From contig NZ_ATVL01000007.1 of assembly GCF_000420705.1 (NCBI RefSeq), forward strand, positions 496,001 through 560,000: DNA of 64,000 bases. Reading direction: 5' to 3'. The notes below the pieces were generated by a model. The model saw nothing but the letters and a program-made list of their open reading frames with translations, ran no database searches and had not been told where the DNA came from. The position numbers were made by a program, and so were the translations under genes. Of this stretch, positions 27,129-36,264 are shown piece by piece; position 1 is the first letter of the stretch; every line of letters starts with the position of its first letter. Origin of the DNA: Hymenobacter norwichensis DSM 15439 (GTDB lineage: Bacteria; Bacteroidota; Bacteroidia; Cytophagales; Hymenobacteraceae).

Positions 27129-27620
27129 ATGTACTCTTCCGACACCAGTATCCGGGTCCGCTACGCCGAAACCGACCAGATGGGCTACGTCTACCACGGC
27201 AACTACGCGGCCTACTTTGAGGTGTGCCGTACTGAGGCGTTCCGGCAACTTGGCATCAGCTACAAAGATTTGGAAGCGGAAGGCGTTGGCATGCCCGTGG
27301 GCGAAATCCGTACCCGCTTCCGGCGCCCGGCCCGCTACGACGACCTGCTGACGGTACGGTTGCTGCTTAAGCAGCCCGCCGAAGGCACCCGGGTCTTGTT
27401 CGAGTACGAAATCTACAACGAAGCGCAGGAACTGCTAACCGAAGGCCACACGTTGATGGTGTTCGTGAGCATGGCCACCGGGCGGCCCGTACCCGTGCCG
27501 GCCCATATCCAAGCCAAACTGGCCCCGTACTTTACCGACGACGAAACGGCTGGCCCGCTTACTCCACCCAAATCCTCCTCGGATGCCCCGGCTCCGGCTG
27601 CGTTTCTCAAAAAAGAGTAG
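27129..27620 (+). CDS. Acyl-CoA thioesterase, 4HBT hotdog family
   Basis: 163 aa from the ATG at 27129 (MYSSDTSIRVRYAETDQMGYVYHGNYAAYFE). The DQMGYVYHGNYxxYFE block is the YbgC/4HBT signature with the catalytic Asp; RPARYDDLLTVRLLLKQ and LLTEGHTLMVFV follow. It hydrolyses short acyl-CoA or acyl-carrier thioesters. The C-terminal ~35 residues are a low-complexity proline/serine tail, longer than usual. A palindromic repeat (27623-27662) starts right after the stop codon and separates it from the YihY gene. Confidence 0.92.
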   Translation: MYSSDTSIRVRYAETDQMGYVYHGNYAAYFEVCRTEAFRQLGISYKDLEAEGVGMPVGEIRTRFRRPARYDDLLTVRLLLKQPAEGTRVLFEYEIYNEAQELLTEGHTLMVFVSMATGRPVPVPAHIQAKLAPYFTDDETAGPLTPPKSSSDAPAPAAFLKKE

Positions 27621-27622
27621 CC

Positions 27623-27671
27623 GAGTGACTAATTCATAAGTTGCTCGTTTACTTAGTCACTCAATTACTCG
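27623..27671. repeat. Intergenic inverted repeat with 8-bp periodic words
   Basis: GAGTGACTAA (27623-27632) pairs perfectly with TTAGTCACTC (27653-27662). The words TTCA, TTGC, TTAC, TCAC and TTAC start at 27633, 27641, 27649, 27657 and 27665, exactly 8 bp apart. It lies between the thioesterase and YihY genes. Confidence 0.7.
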
Positions 27672-27672
27672 C

Positions 27673-28674
27673 ATGGCCTTACCCACTCGCCGTTACCATC
27701 TGCCGGACTTGCGCCGTCGGCGTAGCTACCGCCGATTTATCGTGTGGTTGAAGCGCTTACGCTTCGCCGATGGTAAGGCCTCTGTGTACGACGTGGTGGA
27801 CCGGATGCTGCAGGAGTTGAAGCTCGACAGCGTGGAAAAGCGGGCAGGCTACATGGCCTTCAACGTGACGGTGGCACTCTTTCCTACCATTATTTTTCTG
27901 TTCACGCTCATCCCATATTTGCCCATCCCTAATCTGAATGTTGATATCCTCCAGTTCCTGGCCGATTTCATTCCGGCGGAGATGTACAAAGTGCTGTCGG
28001 GTACTATCGAAGACATTGTAAACATTCCGCATGGGGGCCTGCTCTCATTCGGTTTTGCCACGGCGCTGGTGCTCAGCAGCAACGGCCTGATGGCACTGCT
28101 TGATGCTTTCGAGAAAAAGTATCCCTCGTTCAAGAAGCGGACTTACGTGCGCAAGCGGGTCATTGCCACCCTACTAACAGTGGTGCTGTCGGCGGTGCTA
28201 CTGGTATCCGTAGCGGGTATCTTCTTCGGGACCTACATCATTGATGCGCTGGTATTTCAGGAAATAGTGCCTGAAAAATATACTGGGGAGCTGATTACGA
28301 TTATCAAATACGGCTCGGTGGTTAGCCTATTTCTGCTCACTACTTGCTTGGTGTACTACTACGTGCCCCCAGTGCACGACAAATGGCCTTTCTTCTCGGC
28401 CGGGGCGGTGGTGGCCACGCTGCTCATCTTCTTAGTGTCATTTCTGTTCATTCTTTACGTCAAGATCTTCGACTCTTACAATACCTTTTACGGCTCTATC
28501 GGGGCGCTGGTGGGCTTTATGGTGTGGCTTGATTTCGTGTGTATGACCCTGATTGTGGGCTTCGAAGTGAATGTCAGCATCGATGTAGTAACCGGCCGCC
28601 TGCGCAATGAGAGTGGGGGCCTGCGCCTGCTCGACCGGCTACGGCGCAAAGAAGTGAAATCGGTTAGCGCCTGA
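27673..28674 (+). CDS. YihY/BrkB family membrane protein
   Basis: 333 aa. Six hydrophobic helices follow a basic N-terminal region: near GYMAFNVTVALFPTIIFLFTLIPYL (about 60-85), GLLSFGFATALVLSSNGLMALLDAFEK, IATLLTVVLSAVLLVSVAGIFFGTYII, SVVSLFLLTTCLVYYYVPP, WPFFSAGAVVATLLIFLVSFLFILYV and YGSIGALVGFMVWLDFVCMTLIVGFEV. The YNTFYGSIGALVGFMxWL block is diagnostic. The family was once called RNase BN in error; its role in the envelope is not settled. Normal length. Confidence 0.93.
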   Translation: MALPTRRYHLPDLRRRRSYRRFIVWLKRLRFADGKASVYDVVDRMLQELKLDSVEKRAGYMAFNVTVALFPTIIFLFTLIPYLPIPNLNVDILQFLADFIPAEMYKVLSGTIEDIVNIPHGGLLSFGFATALVLSSNGLMALLDAFEKKYPSFKKRTYVRKRVIATLLTVVLSAVLLVSVAGIFFGTYIIDALVFQEIVPEKYTGELITIIKYGSVVSLFLLTTCLVYYYVPPVHDKWPFFSAGAVVATLLIFLVSFLFILYVKIFDSYNTFYGSIGALVGFMVWLDFVCMTLIVGFEVNVSIDVVTGRLRNESGGLRLLDRLRRKEVKSVSA

Positions 28675-28742
28675 TTATCAGTTGGCAAAGCTGAGAGCAA
28701 GCACAGAAAGCGCCTGAATTCAGAAAAATATATCAGTAAAAG

Positions 28743-28773
28743 TTGTGACGAGGGCGAGGCGCTGCTACTTTTG
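28743..28773 (+). promoter_or_regulatory. Bacteroidetes-type promoter of the serine tRNA pair
   Basis: TTG at 28743-28745 and TACTTTTG at 28766-28773, 20 nt apart, match the -33/-7 consensus (TTTG and TAnnTTTG). The first tRNA begins 30 nt past the -7 box. Confidence 0.75.
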
Positions 28774-28802
28774 TCGTCCCAAAACGACTGATTATACCTT
28801 CT

Positions 28803-28889
28803 AGAGAGGTGGCAGAGTGGTCGAATGCGACGGATTCGAAATCCGTTATACCTGCAAGGGTATCGGGGGTTCGAATCCCCCCCTCTCTA
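28803..28889 (+). tRNA. tRNA-Ser (anticodon CGA)
   Basis: A 7-bp acceptor stem AGAGAGG/CCTCTCT, D-arm GCAGAGTGG, anticodon stem GGATT/AATCC around loop TTCGAAA (anticodon CGA), a long class II variable arm and the T-arm GGGGGTTCGAATCCCCC. No CCA is encoded. It reads UCG serine codons. Confidence 0.93.
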
Positions 28890-28952
28890 CAGTACCGATA
28901 GCCGGTTTCCGCTGGATTCTGTGTATCTTGCTTCCGAATGACAAGCCGATCT

Positions 28953-29037
28953 AGAGAGCTGGCAGAGTGGTCGATTGCGGCGGTCTTGAAAACCGTTGAG
29001 GGTTAAACCTCCGGGGGTTCGAATCCCTCGCTCTCTA
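28953..29037 (+). tRNA. tRNA-Ser (anticodon TGA)
   Basis: Acceptor stem AGAGAGC/GCTCTCT, anticodon stem CGGTC/AACCG region with loop CTTGAAA (anticodon TGA), variable arm GAGGGTTAAACCTC and T-arm GGGGTTCGAATCCC. No CCA is encoded. Probably co-transcribed with the tRNA-Ser(CGA) 63 nt upstream. Confidence 0.93.
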
Positions 29038-29038
29038 C

Positions 29039-29074
29039 AAAAAGCCCCGTTTCTGATTCAGAAACGGGGCTTTT
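29039..29074 (+). terminator. Terminator of the tRNA-Ser transcript
   Basis: AAAAGCCCCGTTTC pairs with GAAACGGGGCTTTT over a 7-nt loop, then GCTTTT. Confidence 0.9.
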
Positions 29075-29679
29075 GCTTTTCAAGGGCACAGCTAAAATCA
29101 GAATTACTAAAAATGTATGGGCTTTATTGGTTGCCAGTAGGAGAGGAGGCTGTAGCCAAGGCCTATAGCTTGCCATGCATAGGCTACCTATCGTTGGCCC
29201 TTTTCTCGGAAGATGCCAAGCTAATTTGCATCGAAGCAACTAGCTAGGTTGAGCAAGTGTACCACAACACAACGACCATACCGCCCAAGCTCGGCATAAG
29301 TAGCAAGCTGTTTTACGTTTGTATGAAGCCTGCACAACATAGTATCCAATAGTTAGCGCCTGCTAGATATTTGGGCCGTGAAAGTAAGTGAAGAGGCCTT
29401 GAAGGGGGCAATGTCTGATTGGACACTGGCCCTTTTTTCATTATAGGTTTCAGCAAACAGCTCAACAGCCTATAAGTAAGTCGGTTGTTGTTTGCTGTGG
29501 AGAGGGATAGATAAGGGAATTGGTGAAACAAGGAGCCGAAACCGATTGCAAATGGTGATATAAGATGAAATAGTCGGAAAATATTGCTGATCAGTGGATT
29601 GCATCTATATTCACCAACTGGCAGATGCTGCTTACACGGTTGCTGCTTGCCACCTTTCCATCCTCTATTTCCACCATCT
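29075..29679 (+). other. Long intergenic stretch with a possible small RNA
   Basis: About 600 bp without a convincing protein gene. A 44-codon frame at 29113 has no recognisable features. TACGTTTG at 29314-29321 is a perfect TAnnTTTG -7 word, though no clear -33 box lies upstream. About 110 nt later (29402-29443) a G-rich/C-rich hairpin is followed by TTTTTT. Together they could bound a transcript of about 29328-29443. The rest shows nothing I can name. Confidence 0.3.
29402..29443 (+). terminator. Orphan terminator-like hairpin
   Basis: GGG...TGTC pairs with GACA...GGCCC around TGATTG, followed by six Ts. No gene ends just upstream. Confidence 0.4.
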
Positions 29680-32220
29680 ATGAGAAAAACTTTACGCGCA
29701 TCTTGGCATCAATTGAAGAAGTGGCGTGCTAGCCTAGTTACTTCTGTACTTCTCGGTGCCGCTTTTGGCAACGCGCAGGCGCAGATTGACACGTACCAGT
29801 TCTCGGCCTCACAAGGAACCTACACTGTGCTGCCAGCCACCGCTAATTCGGCTTCTATCTTAAGCGACGACGCTGTATCCGGAGCTATTCCCATCGGGTT
29901 TTCGTTTGCTCTCGATGGCCTGCCATATACAAACGTCTTCGCCAGCTCCAACGGTTTTTTATCGTTCAATAGCGCCGCTAGTACTTCCTTGAGTAATAGT
30001 TTGGCTAACGGCAATGCCTCCGACTTTCCCTTGCTGGCCCCACTCTGGGACGACCTAAGCGGAAACGGAACAGGGGCCGCTGCCAGCTACCAGACCACTG
30101 GCACAGCGCCCAACCGGGTGTTTACGTTTGAATGGCGCAATTGGAAATGGAATTACTCTGCCACGGGCCCGGTGCTGTCGATGCAGGTGAAGCTCTACGA
30201 AACCACTAATCGTATTGAGTACATCTACCAGCCCGAAACCACGCCTCCCAACTTGCCTTCAGCTTCTATTGGGCTAGCGGGCGGAACGCCGGCTACGTTT
30301 TTGTCGCTCAGCAGTACGGGCGCTGCACCTGTGGCTAGTGCCGTTACCGAAAATTCTTCGCTAAACTCGGTGCCAGCCGCTGGGCAAGTGTATGCTTTTG
30401 TACCCTTGCCGCCAGCTGCTTGCCCTACCCCTCGTAACCTAACCACTGGGACCATTACGGCTACTTCGGCAGTACTGAACTGGACGGTGACTGGCGGCGG
30501 TGGTACATTCCGGATCAACTACGGGCCCACAGGCTTCACACCCGGTACTGGTGGGCAGACGGTTACCAGTTCCACTAACAGTGTAACGGTAACTGGACTC
30601 ATGCCCAGCACCGAGTATCAGTTCTATGTAACTCAGGTTTGCTCGGCTACTTCCAGTTCGGTGCGCTCCAATGCTGGCGTTTTTCGTAGCGACTGTGTAG
30701 CGCCGCTGTACGCCACGGTGCCGTTTGTAGAAACGTTTGAAAACAACTGGCTTAGCCGGTGCGGTACCAACGACGTGCCTACCAACTTCTGGCGTAATAG
30801 CCCCAGTACCGGTAATAACTCGTGGCGCCGTGAGGATGATGGCGTATCTGCCAACTGGGCCAGTCCTACCTCTTGGTCATACTCGCCGTCGGGAGGGCAG
30901 GGCAGTGACCATTCAGCACGTTTCCACAGCGGCCAAAACAGCCGAGGCGTGGTTGGTACCTTGGATTTGTTTATCAACCTGAGTTCGCCCGGCAGCAAGG
31001 AGTTGAGCTTCGACTACATCAATACACTTGGTGCCTTTGGTGGACCTGATTCTCTGACGGTACAGGTATCCACTGATGGGGGCCTCACGTTTGGGCCGCA
31101 GTTGTTGCGCTTATCGATACCGTTTTCGTTCCAGACTCAAACGCTGCAACTCACCAGCACCTCCGCTACCTCAGTTATCCGCTTTCGGGCTGTTGCCGAT
31201 TATGGTACCAACGACTTAGGTATTGATAACGTGACGGTGGCCAACTGCTCCCGCGTAAGTGCCTTGGCAATAAGCAACATCACGGGTACGTCCGCCACTG
31301 TCACCTTTACGCCCGTGGCAGGCGTAACCAGTTATACGGTGGTAGCAACTCCTACTACGGGTACACCAGTTACAGTGCAAGCTACCGGCTCGCCAGTGCA
31401 GCTTACTGGGTTGGAGGGCCTGACACAGTACCGGGTGAGCGTGGTAAGTAACTGCGGACCTGGCCAGTCGTCGGTGCCCGTAACCGCTAGCCTCACCACC
31501 CTCATTCCGCCTTCAGTCAACGACGAGCCGTGCGGAGCCATGCTGCTTACCACTGGCCCAAATGGAGCGTACCAAACCATCCGGACCACCAACTTGGGTG
31601 CTACTTCCACTCCTATAAACGGCTACCAGAACCCCGGCTGTACGACGGCCTCGGCCCCGAAAGATGTGTGGTACCGTTTTGTAACGCCCGCTACGGGTGG
31701 AACCAGTATGAGCCTGGTGGCTATTGGCGACCCAGCTGGGCAAGTGCGCGTGTTTTCGGCAGCTAGCTGTTCAGGTCCATTCACTCAGATAAGCTGCAAG
31801 GGTGGCACCGGTCCTAATACAGCCGCTGGTGGGCAGGTGCTAACCAACCTGACGCCTGGTGCTACCTACTACGTGTCGGTGTCGGGGTATTCATCGAGTG
31901 ATTTCCCAGGAAGCTTCTCGTTGCAACTAGGGCAGGGCGTTTTGGCAACCCGCAACGAGTTACCTAATGGGGAAGTATCGGTGTACCCAAACCCCAGCAA
32001 CACCGGTCAACTGACGCTCCGTATTGCCGGCGCTACCACTACCACCGCGCAGGCTACTCTCTATAATGCCCTAGGCCAGCAGGTATTCACGCAGGCCGTA
32101 GGCCTGCGGAGCGGTACTGCTGAGCAGCCTTTAGCCGTGCGCACCCTAGCCAAAGGGCTATATACACTGCGCGTACAGGTTGACGGCCTCTTCATCACGC
32201 GCAAAGTCATACTGGAGTAG
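29680..32220 (+). CDS. Large T9SS cargo protein with fibronectin type III domains
   Basis: 846 aa from the ATG at 29680; a TTG-initiated extension is rejected because this start restores a signal peptide (LVTSVLLGAAFGNAQAQ). Order of parts: an N-terminal beta-sandwich region (FASSNGFLSFNS; PLWDDLSGNGTGAAASYQ), an FN3 domain beginning CPTPRNLTTGTITATSAVLNWT, a MAM-like segment (FVETFENNWLSRCG; SARFHSGQNSRGV), a second FN3 (ALAISNITGTSATVTFTPV), a PPC-like domain (NDEPCGAMLLTTGPNG; DVWYRFVTPATGG) and the type IX sorting domain (VSVYPNPSNTGQLTLRI; LAKGLYTLRVQVDG). It is probably a surface or released adhesin or binding protein. Confidence 0.9.
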   Translation: MRKTLRASWHQLKKWRASLVTSVLLGAAFGNAQAQIDTYQFSASQGTYTVLPATANSASILSDDAVSGAIPIGFSFALDGLPYTNVFASSNGFLSFNSAASTSLSNSLANGNASDFPLLAPLWDDLSGNGTGAAASYQTTGTAPNRVFTFEWRNWKWNYSATGPVLSMQVKLYETTNRIEYIYQPETTPPNLPSASIGLAGGTPATFLSLSSTGAAPVASAVTENSSLNSVPAAGQVYAFVPLPPAACPTPRNLTTGTITATSAVLNWTVTGGGGTFRINYGPTGFTPGTGGQTVTSSTNSVTVTGLMPSTEYQFYVTQVCSATSSSVRSNAGVFRSDCVAPLYATVPFVETFENNWLSRCGTNDVPTNFWRNSPSTGNNSWRREDDGVSANWASPTSWSYSPSGGQGSDHSARFHSGQNSRGVVGTLDLFINLSSPGSKELSFDYINTLGAFGGPDSLTVQVSTDGGLTFGPQLLRLSIPFSFQTQTLQLTSTSATSVIRFRAVADYGTNDLGIDNVTVANCSRVSALAISNITGTSATVTFTPVAGVTSYTVVATPTTGTPVTVQATGSPVQLTGLEGLTQYRVSVVSNCGPGQSSVPVTASLTTLIPPSVNDEPCGAMLLTTGPNGAYQTIRTTNLGATSTPINGYQNPGCTTASAPKDVWYRFVTPATGGTSMSLVAIGDPAGQVRVFSAASCSGPFTQISCKGGTGPNTAAGGQVLTNLTPGATYYVSVSGYSSSDFPGSFSLQLGQGVLATRNELPNGEVSVYPNPSNTGQLTLRIAGATTTTAQATLYNALGQQVFTQAVGLRSGTAEQPLAVRTLAKGLYTLRVQVDGLFITRKVILE

Positions 32221-32260
32221 CTGCCAAGCACTGCCCCCGTTATTGTGGGAGGTAATTAAG

Positions 32261-32300
32261 CAAGCCCCTAACGTATCCGCGTTGGGGGCTTGTTGTTTTT
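32261..32300 (+). terminator. Terminator of the large T9SS cargo gene
   Basis: CAAGCCCC and GGGGCTTG with an inner AACG/CGTT stem, followed by TTGTTTTT. Confidence 0.88.
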
Positions 32301-32451
32301 AGTTAGTAAGCTGATTGAGGCGTAAAACGTAATCTGCAACTGTCTCTTGTACCAACGACTCACCAAAACACAACTCCGGCCGAGCTTGCGCGTACAGACA
32401 GTGCTTTAACAGCGTTGGAATTTCCCGACAGCCTGTTCAGGGCTTGTTTCC

Positions 32452-33723
32452 ATGCTTAAGTGCCTATTGCGAAGTTTGGTGTTGGTGGTGCTGTTGGTTC
32501 CGTTTTCTGCCTCCGGCTATTCAGTGCTGACGCACCAAGCCAATGTCGATTCGTCGTGGGCGCGCTGTCTGCTGCCAATGCTGCAACAGCGCTACCCTGG
32601 TGCCACCGAAGAGCAGTTGGTAGAAGCAAAAGCCTATGCCTATGGAGGCTCCATCTTGCAGGATATGGGCTACTATCCGATGGGGTCGGAGCTGTTTACC
32701 AACCTCACGCATTATGTCAGGAGTGGCGACTTTGTGCGCAACTTGCTCAATGAGGCCCACAACCGCAACGAATATGCCTTTGCGCTAGGAGCACTAGCGC
32801 ATTACGCGGCTGATGTTATTGGGCATCCGGAGGGTACTAACCGGGCTATGCCCTCGGTGTATCCGGAGCTAAAGCGCAAGTTTGGCAACGACATCACCTA
32901 TGAAGAAGCACCCATTCAGCACACTCAACTGGAGTTTGCCTTCGATGTAGTGCAATTAGCTGCCGGCCGCTACCGCACTGCCGAATACCAGCGTTCCATC
33001 GGCTTTAAAGTATCGAAGCCAGTGTTAGAGCGGGCGTTTCAGAAAACTTATGGGCTGGAACTGGGCAATGTGGTATTCAACGTGGACTTGGCCATCGAGT
33101 CGTTTCGGTTTGCGGTGCGCCAGCTGATTCCTATTGCCAGCCGAGCTGCGTGGCAGTCGCAAAAAAAGGAAATTCGGCGGCTGAGCCCGCAAGCTCGCCG
33201 GCGCGAATACGTGTACAACGAAAGCGAGAAAAAGTACCGCAAGCTCTATGGCACTGGCTACCAGAAACCCGGTACTGGTGCCCGTATCCTGTCTTACTTT
33301 GTGCGGGTGCTACCCAAAATTGGGCCGCTCCGTCCGTTTGCGTTCAAGCTGCCTACTCCTGAAGCACAAGAGTTGTTCAAAGCTAGTTTCCGGAATGTAA
33401 TGACGGGATATTGTCGGTTCGTAGAAGCTGAGCCCCGCGACACCACGCAGATGGGCACTCAACCATTGCCCAACACCGATTTTGATACCGGCAAACCCAC
33501 CAAAGTAGGAGAGTACGAGCTAACCGACGAAGCGTACGGGGAATGGCTACGCCAACTGGCCGATAAGAAATTTGAGGGTATGACTCCACCAGTCCGCCAG
33601 AACATCCTAGCTTTCTTCGATTCCTCCGCCAAGTCTCCCATTGACGAAGATGAAAAGGAAGCCAAAACGCGCGAAAAAACTCTCGAAGCTCTCAAACAAC
33701 TACGGGAACTACAATTAAACTAA
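32452..33723 (+). CDS. Exported zinc-dependent phospholipase C-like protein
   Basis: 423 aa with a signal peptide (MLKCLLRSLVLVVLLVPFSASG). The mature start YSVLTHQANVDSSW, GALAHYAADVIGHPEGTN, and HTQLEFAFDVVQLA contain the spaced histidines and aspartates of the zinc-dependent phospholipase C / S1-P1 nuclease fold. The C-terminal half (from about 230) is basic and then acidic, with a low-complexity Lys/Glu tail, and is not recognised. Substrate is unknown. It is flanked by terminators, so it is a single-gene unit. A second protein of the same fold class is encoded at 57274. Confidence 0.82.
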   Translation: MLKCLLRSLVLVVLLVPFSASGYSVLTHQANVDSSWARCLLPMLQQRYPGATEEQLVEAKAYAYGGSILQDMGYYPMGSELFTNLTHYVRSGDFVRNLLNEAHNRNEYAFALGALAHYAADVIGHPEGTNRAMPSVYPELKRKFGNDITYEEAPIQHTQLEFAFDVVQLAAGRYRTAEYQRSIGFKVSKPVLERAFQKTYGLELGNVVFNVDLAIESFRFAVRQLIPIASRAAWQSQKKEIRRLSPQARRREYVYNESEKKYRKLYGTGYQKPGTGARILSYFVRVLPKIGPLRPFAFKLPTPEAQELFKASFRNVMTGYCRFVEAEPRDTTQMGTQPLPNTDFDTGKPTKVGEYELTDEAYGEWLRQLADKKFEGMTPPVRQNILAFFDSSAKSPIDEDEKEAKTREKTLEALKQLRELQLN

Positions 33724-33766
33724 TGGGTGTCAAGACCGCGCAGTACTAAGTACTTTCAATCCAATG

Positions 33767-33799
33767 AAAAAGGCTGCCGGAACATCCGGCAGCCTTTTT
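33767..33799 (+). terminator. Terminator of the phospholipase-like gene
   Basis: AAAAAGGCTGCCGG pairs with CCGGCAGCCTTTTT across AACAT, with a T-run built into the arm. Confidence 0.93.
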
Positions 33800-33880
33800 A
33801 GTGGTTAGCAACATTAAACCCAGTGAAAAGGGAGTAGCTGATGGGCAAGCAGAACTGAAAAGCAAGCCGCTAGATTACCT

Positions 33881-34069
33881 TTAGCAGCGGTAAGGCTTGT
33901 AAGCGTGGTAGATGGGCCGGTGAATTGATTTGAGACGATTCTGCTTTTTCATGCGTAGCTGAGGGAGCAGCCGAAAAGCAGGCACAGCGGCAGTGGCTTC
34001 AAAGGAGGCACAGGCTACACCCGCCACCAGAGTTAGGAGCAGGAGTAGGCGGCAGATAATGGAGAGCAT
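33881..34069 (-). CDS. Small putative lipoprotein
   Basis: 62 aa. The N-terminus MLSIICRLLLLLTLVAGVACASF is a plausible lipoprotein signal with the cysteine of GVAC as the lipid site. The remainder is short and basic (RMKKQNRLKSIHRPIYHAYKPYRC). The coding signal is weak because of its size. It stands alone and opposite in orientation to its neighbours. Confidence 0.5.
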   Translation of the reverse strand: MLSIICRLLLLLTLVAGVACASFEATAAVPAFRLLPQLRMKKQNRLKSIHRPIYHAYKPYRC

Positions 34070-34364
34070 GGTGCAATAGGTGTGTAGGGAGCAAACTTTT
34101 TCATCAACAGTCTATAAGTAGCCCCGATGAAGAAGTGCTCAAAAGTACCTGGCTACTTCCACAGAAATGGCGCTTTTCGGTGAGCCAGCCTGAACCCGCC
34201 TCCAAACCTTGTCAATTCCCGACGAAGCTCAAAAATAGCCACAGCGTATTCCGCTGCTAGATTGCGGGCTATGAAGAAGTTACTCGCTAGTACCCCCAAA
34301 ACACCTTGCAATTCTTACCTGAACACTAGTAACCTAGCCTCCCAGCGTCTGCGTTTACATAAGT

Positions 34365-34775
34365 ATGCACATTTCTATAGACATTGACCCAAAAGATGGC
34401 AGTACCTGTGAACTGGTTTATGACGAGGAAAACCAGTGGATACGGGCTATTTGGCTGGGGTATATTGAGCCTGCTCAGGCGTATGCGGGAGCAACCGGCT
34501 TTCTGGATGCTATGAAAAGCTTCCACTGCCCCTACCTACTCAACGACAACAGCGGCTTACGTGGACCTTGGTTCGACTCCGTAGAATGGCTCCGGACTGT
34601 GTGGGCCCCGCAGGCTCGAAGCTTGGGCTTGCGCTACATTGCGCACATTTCGCAGCCCAACGACCTCTCTCACGAGGTGAGCGTGTTGGAAGCCGAATCG
34701 TTCGGCGGTGACATCCAGCTACAAGTATTCGACGATGCCTCAGCGGCCGAAGAGTGGTTACGTGAGCAGCAATAA
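34365..34775 (+). CDS. Hypothetical STAS/SpoIIAA-like protein
   Basis: 136 aa, cytoplasmic. The layout (short N-terminal strands, WIRAIWLGYIEPAQAYAGATGFLDAMKSFHCPYLLNDNSGLRG, then VEWLRTVWAPQARSLGLRYIAHI and a last segment LQVFDDASAAEEWL) resembles single-domain SpoIIAA-like proteins common in Bacteroidota: an alternating alpha/beta order ending with a helix that starts after DD(A/S). The role is unknown. It ends 13 nt before the convergent TolC gene end and is a separate unit from the efflux operon. Confidence 0.75.
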   Translation: MHISIDIDPKDGSTCELVYDEENQWIRAIWLGYIEPAQAYAGATGFLDAMKSFHCPYLLNDNSGLRGPWFDSVEWLRTVWAPQARSLGLRYIAHISQPNDLSHEVSVLEAESFGGDIQLQVFDDASAAEEWLREQQ

Positions 34776-34787
34776 CAAGTGAGCTAC

Positions 34788-36206
34788 TTACTGGCCTTGC
34801 ACCAAGCCACTGCTTAGGCGGCGCAATACAATTTCGGCCTGCTTAGCTTGGTAGCGAATATCGAGCAGGCGTACCTCAGCATCGAGCTGGGTACGCTGGG
34901 CCACGCGTAGATCGAGGGGGGTAAGCAGGCCTAGGCGGTACCGTTCCAGGGCAATGGCCACGTTTTCGCGGGCCAGCAGGATATTAGCTTCTTCCAACTT
35001 CAACAACTGCAAGCGGTTCTGATACTGCGCAATGGCTTGCTCGGCTTCAGTGTTTAGCTGCAACTGGGTCTGGTTGAGCTGAAGCTGACTTTGCTCCTCC
35101 ACAATGCGGGCATTCTGCTCTAAACGAGTACGGTTGAAACCATCAAATATCGGCACCGATGCTACTACGCCATAGTTTAGCCCATACGTGCGGCCGGTAT
35201 TAGTTACCAGTTGAGTACCGAAAAATGCTGCGCCGTTGATGTTACGGTTGAGGCCATAGCCCGAAGTCAGCCCGATTTGCGGGAATCGGGACGCACGCAC
35301 CAGTTTCCGGTCGTAGGTGGCTACTTCGGTGTTGGTACGGGCCTGTTGTAGGCGCGGGTTGTTGGCCCGAATAGCTTGCAGTACCTCGTCGCGTTGCAGA
35401 TTTTCCGTCACTACAATCGAGTCCTGAGGCTGAAAATCCTGGTTTGGGTCGCGACCCAGCAGGTTGTTGAGGCTGATTTTAGCAGTTTTCAACAGTTCCT
35501 GCTGCTGAATCAGGATAGAACGGTCGGCGTTGTAATCCACGCGGGCCGTCAGCACTTCTACCTTGGCTGCCACGCCCACATCCACGCGGGCCTGTGTTAA
35601 GTCGATGCGGGCTTGCCCGATTTTAAGGGCTTCTTCGATGGACTTGATTTTTCCCGACTCACGCACCACCACGAAGTAAGAATCAGTGATGTTGGCAACG
35701 GTTTCCTCAATGGTAGCACGGGTAAGCTGGCGCTGGCTTTGCTCCAAGGCTTGCAGCCGGTCGTAGGCAATAAACATCCCAAAACCATCAAATATGGTCC
35801 AGGTAGCGGCCACGTTGGCGTTGAGCAGGTTGGACTTGGCTCCGTTGGCAATACTAGGGTCGGGGCGGCTCGATGACTCCTGCCGCACGTTGTTGCGGTT
35901 GAAGGTGCGGGTAAGGTTGCCATTGACTACCGGCAACTGGCCGGCGTTGCCGCGCGTCACGTTGTTTTCCGCAATCCGTACATCCTGCCTCGACAGCCGA
36001 ATATCATAGTTGTTTTCCAACGCAATCCGGAGGGCTTCCGCCAAGGTCAGAAAGGGGGCGCTGGCAACTGTTTCTGGCTTCTCCGTCTGAGCTTTCGACT
36101 GGGGCTGGGTTACGGGCTGCTGGGAGGGCAACACCGGTTGCTGAGCATAGCTAAGCAGCGGCAGCGTCAGAAAGGCAAGGGTGGGAAGGAAGCGGAGGGA
36201 AAACAT
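34788..36206 (-). CDS. TolC family outer membrane efflux protein
   Basis: 472 aa with a signal peptide (MFSLRFLPTLAFLTLPLLSYAQQ). Two repeated outer membrane efflux (OEP) segments with long helices are visible: LTLAEALRIALENNYDIRLSRQDVRIAENNVTRGNAGQLPVVNGN at the start of the first, and the mirrored EQAIAQYQNRLQLLKLEEANILLARENVAIALERYRLG in the second. It forms the outer membrane channel for the RND pump encoded just upstream. Third gene of the operon adaptor-pump-channel; the gap to the pump gene is 58 nt. Confidence 0.93.
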   Translation of the reverse strand: MFSLRFLPTLAFLTLPLLSYAQQPVLPSQQPVTQPQSKAQTEKPETVASAPFLTLAEALRIALENNYDIRLSRQDVRIAENNVTRGNAGQLPVVNGNLTRTFNRNNVRQESSSRPDPSIANGAKSNLLNANVAATWTIFDGFGMFIAYDRLQALEQSQRQLTRATIEETVANITDSYFVVVRESGKIKSIEEALKIGQARIDLTQARVDVGVAAKVEVLTARVDYNADRSILIQQQELLKTAKISLNNLLGRDPNQDFQPQDSIVVTENLQRDEVLQAIRANNPRLQQARTNTEVATYDRKLVRASRFPQIGLTSGYGLNRNINGAAFFGTQLVTNTGRTYGLNYGVVASVPIFDGFNRTRLEQNARIVEEQSQLQLNQTQLQLNTEAEQAIAQYQNRLQLLKLEEANILLARENVAIALERYRLGLLTPLDLRVAQRTQLDAEVRLLDIRYQAKQAEIVLRRLSSGLVQGQ

Positions 36207-36264
36207 CAGAAACTACTAACTGCTAAAACGGGAATCGGGCGGGACGCGAATAGGGAGGCGGAGG

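Noticed and set aside
29113..29247. A 44-codon frame after the tRNAs
   Set aside because: No family features, no promoter at a suitable distance, and the frame is as long as expected by chance.
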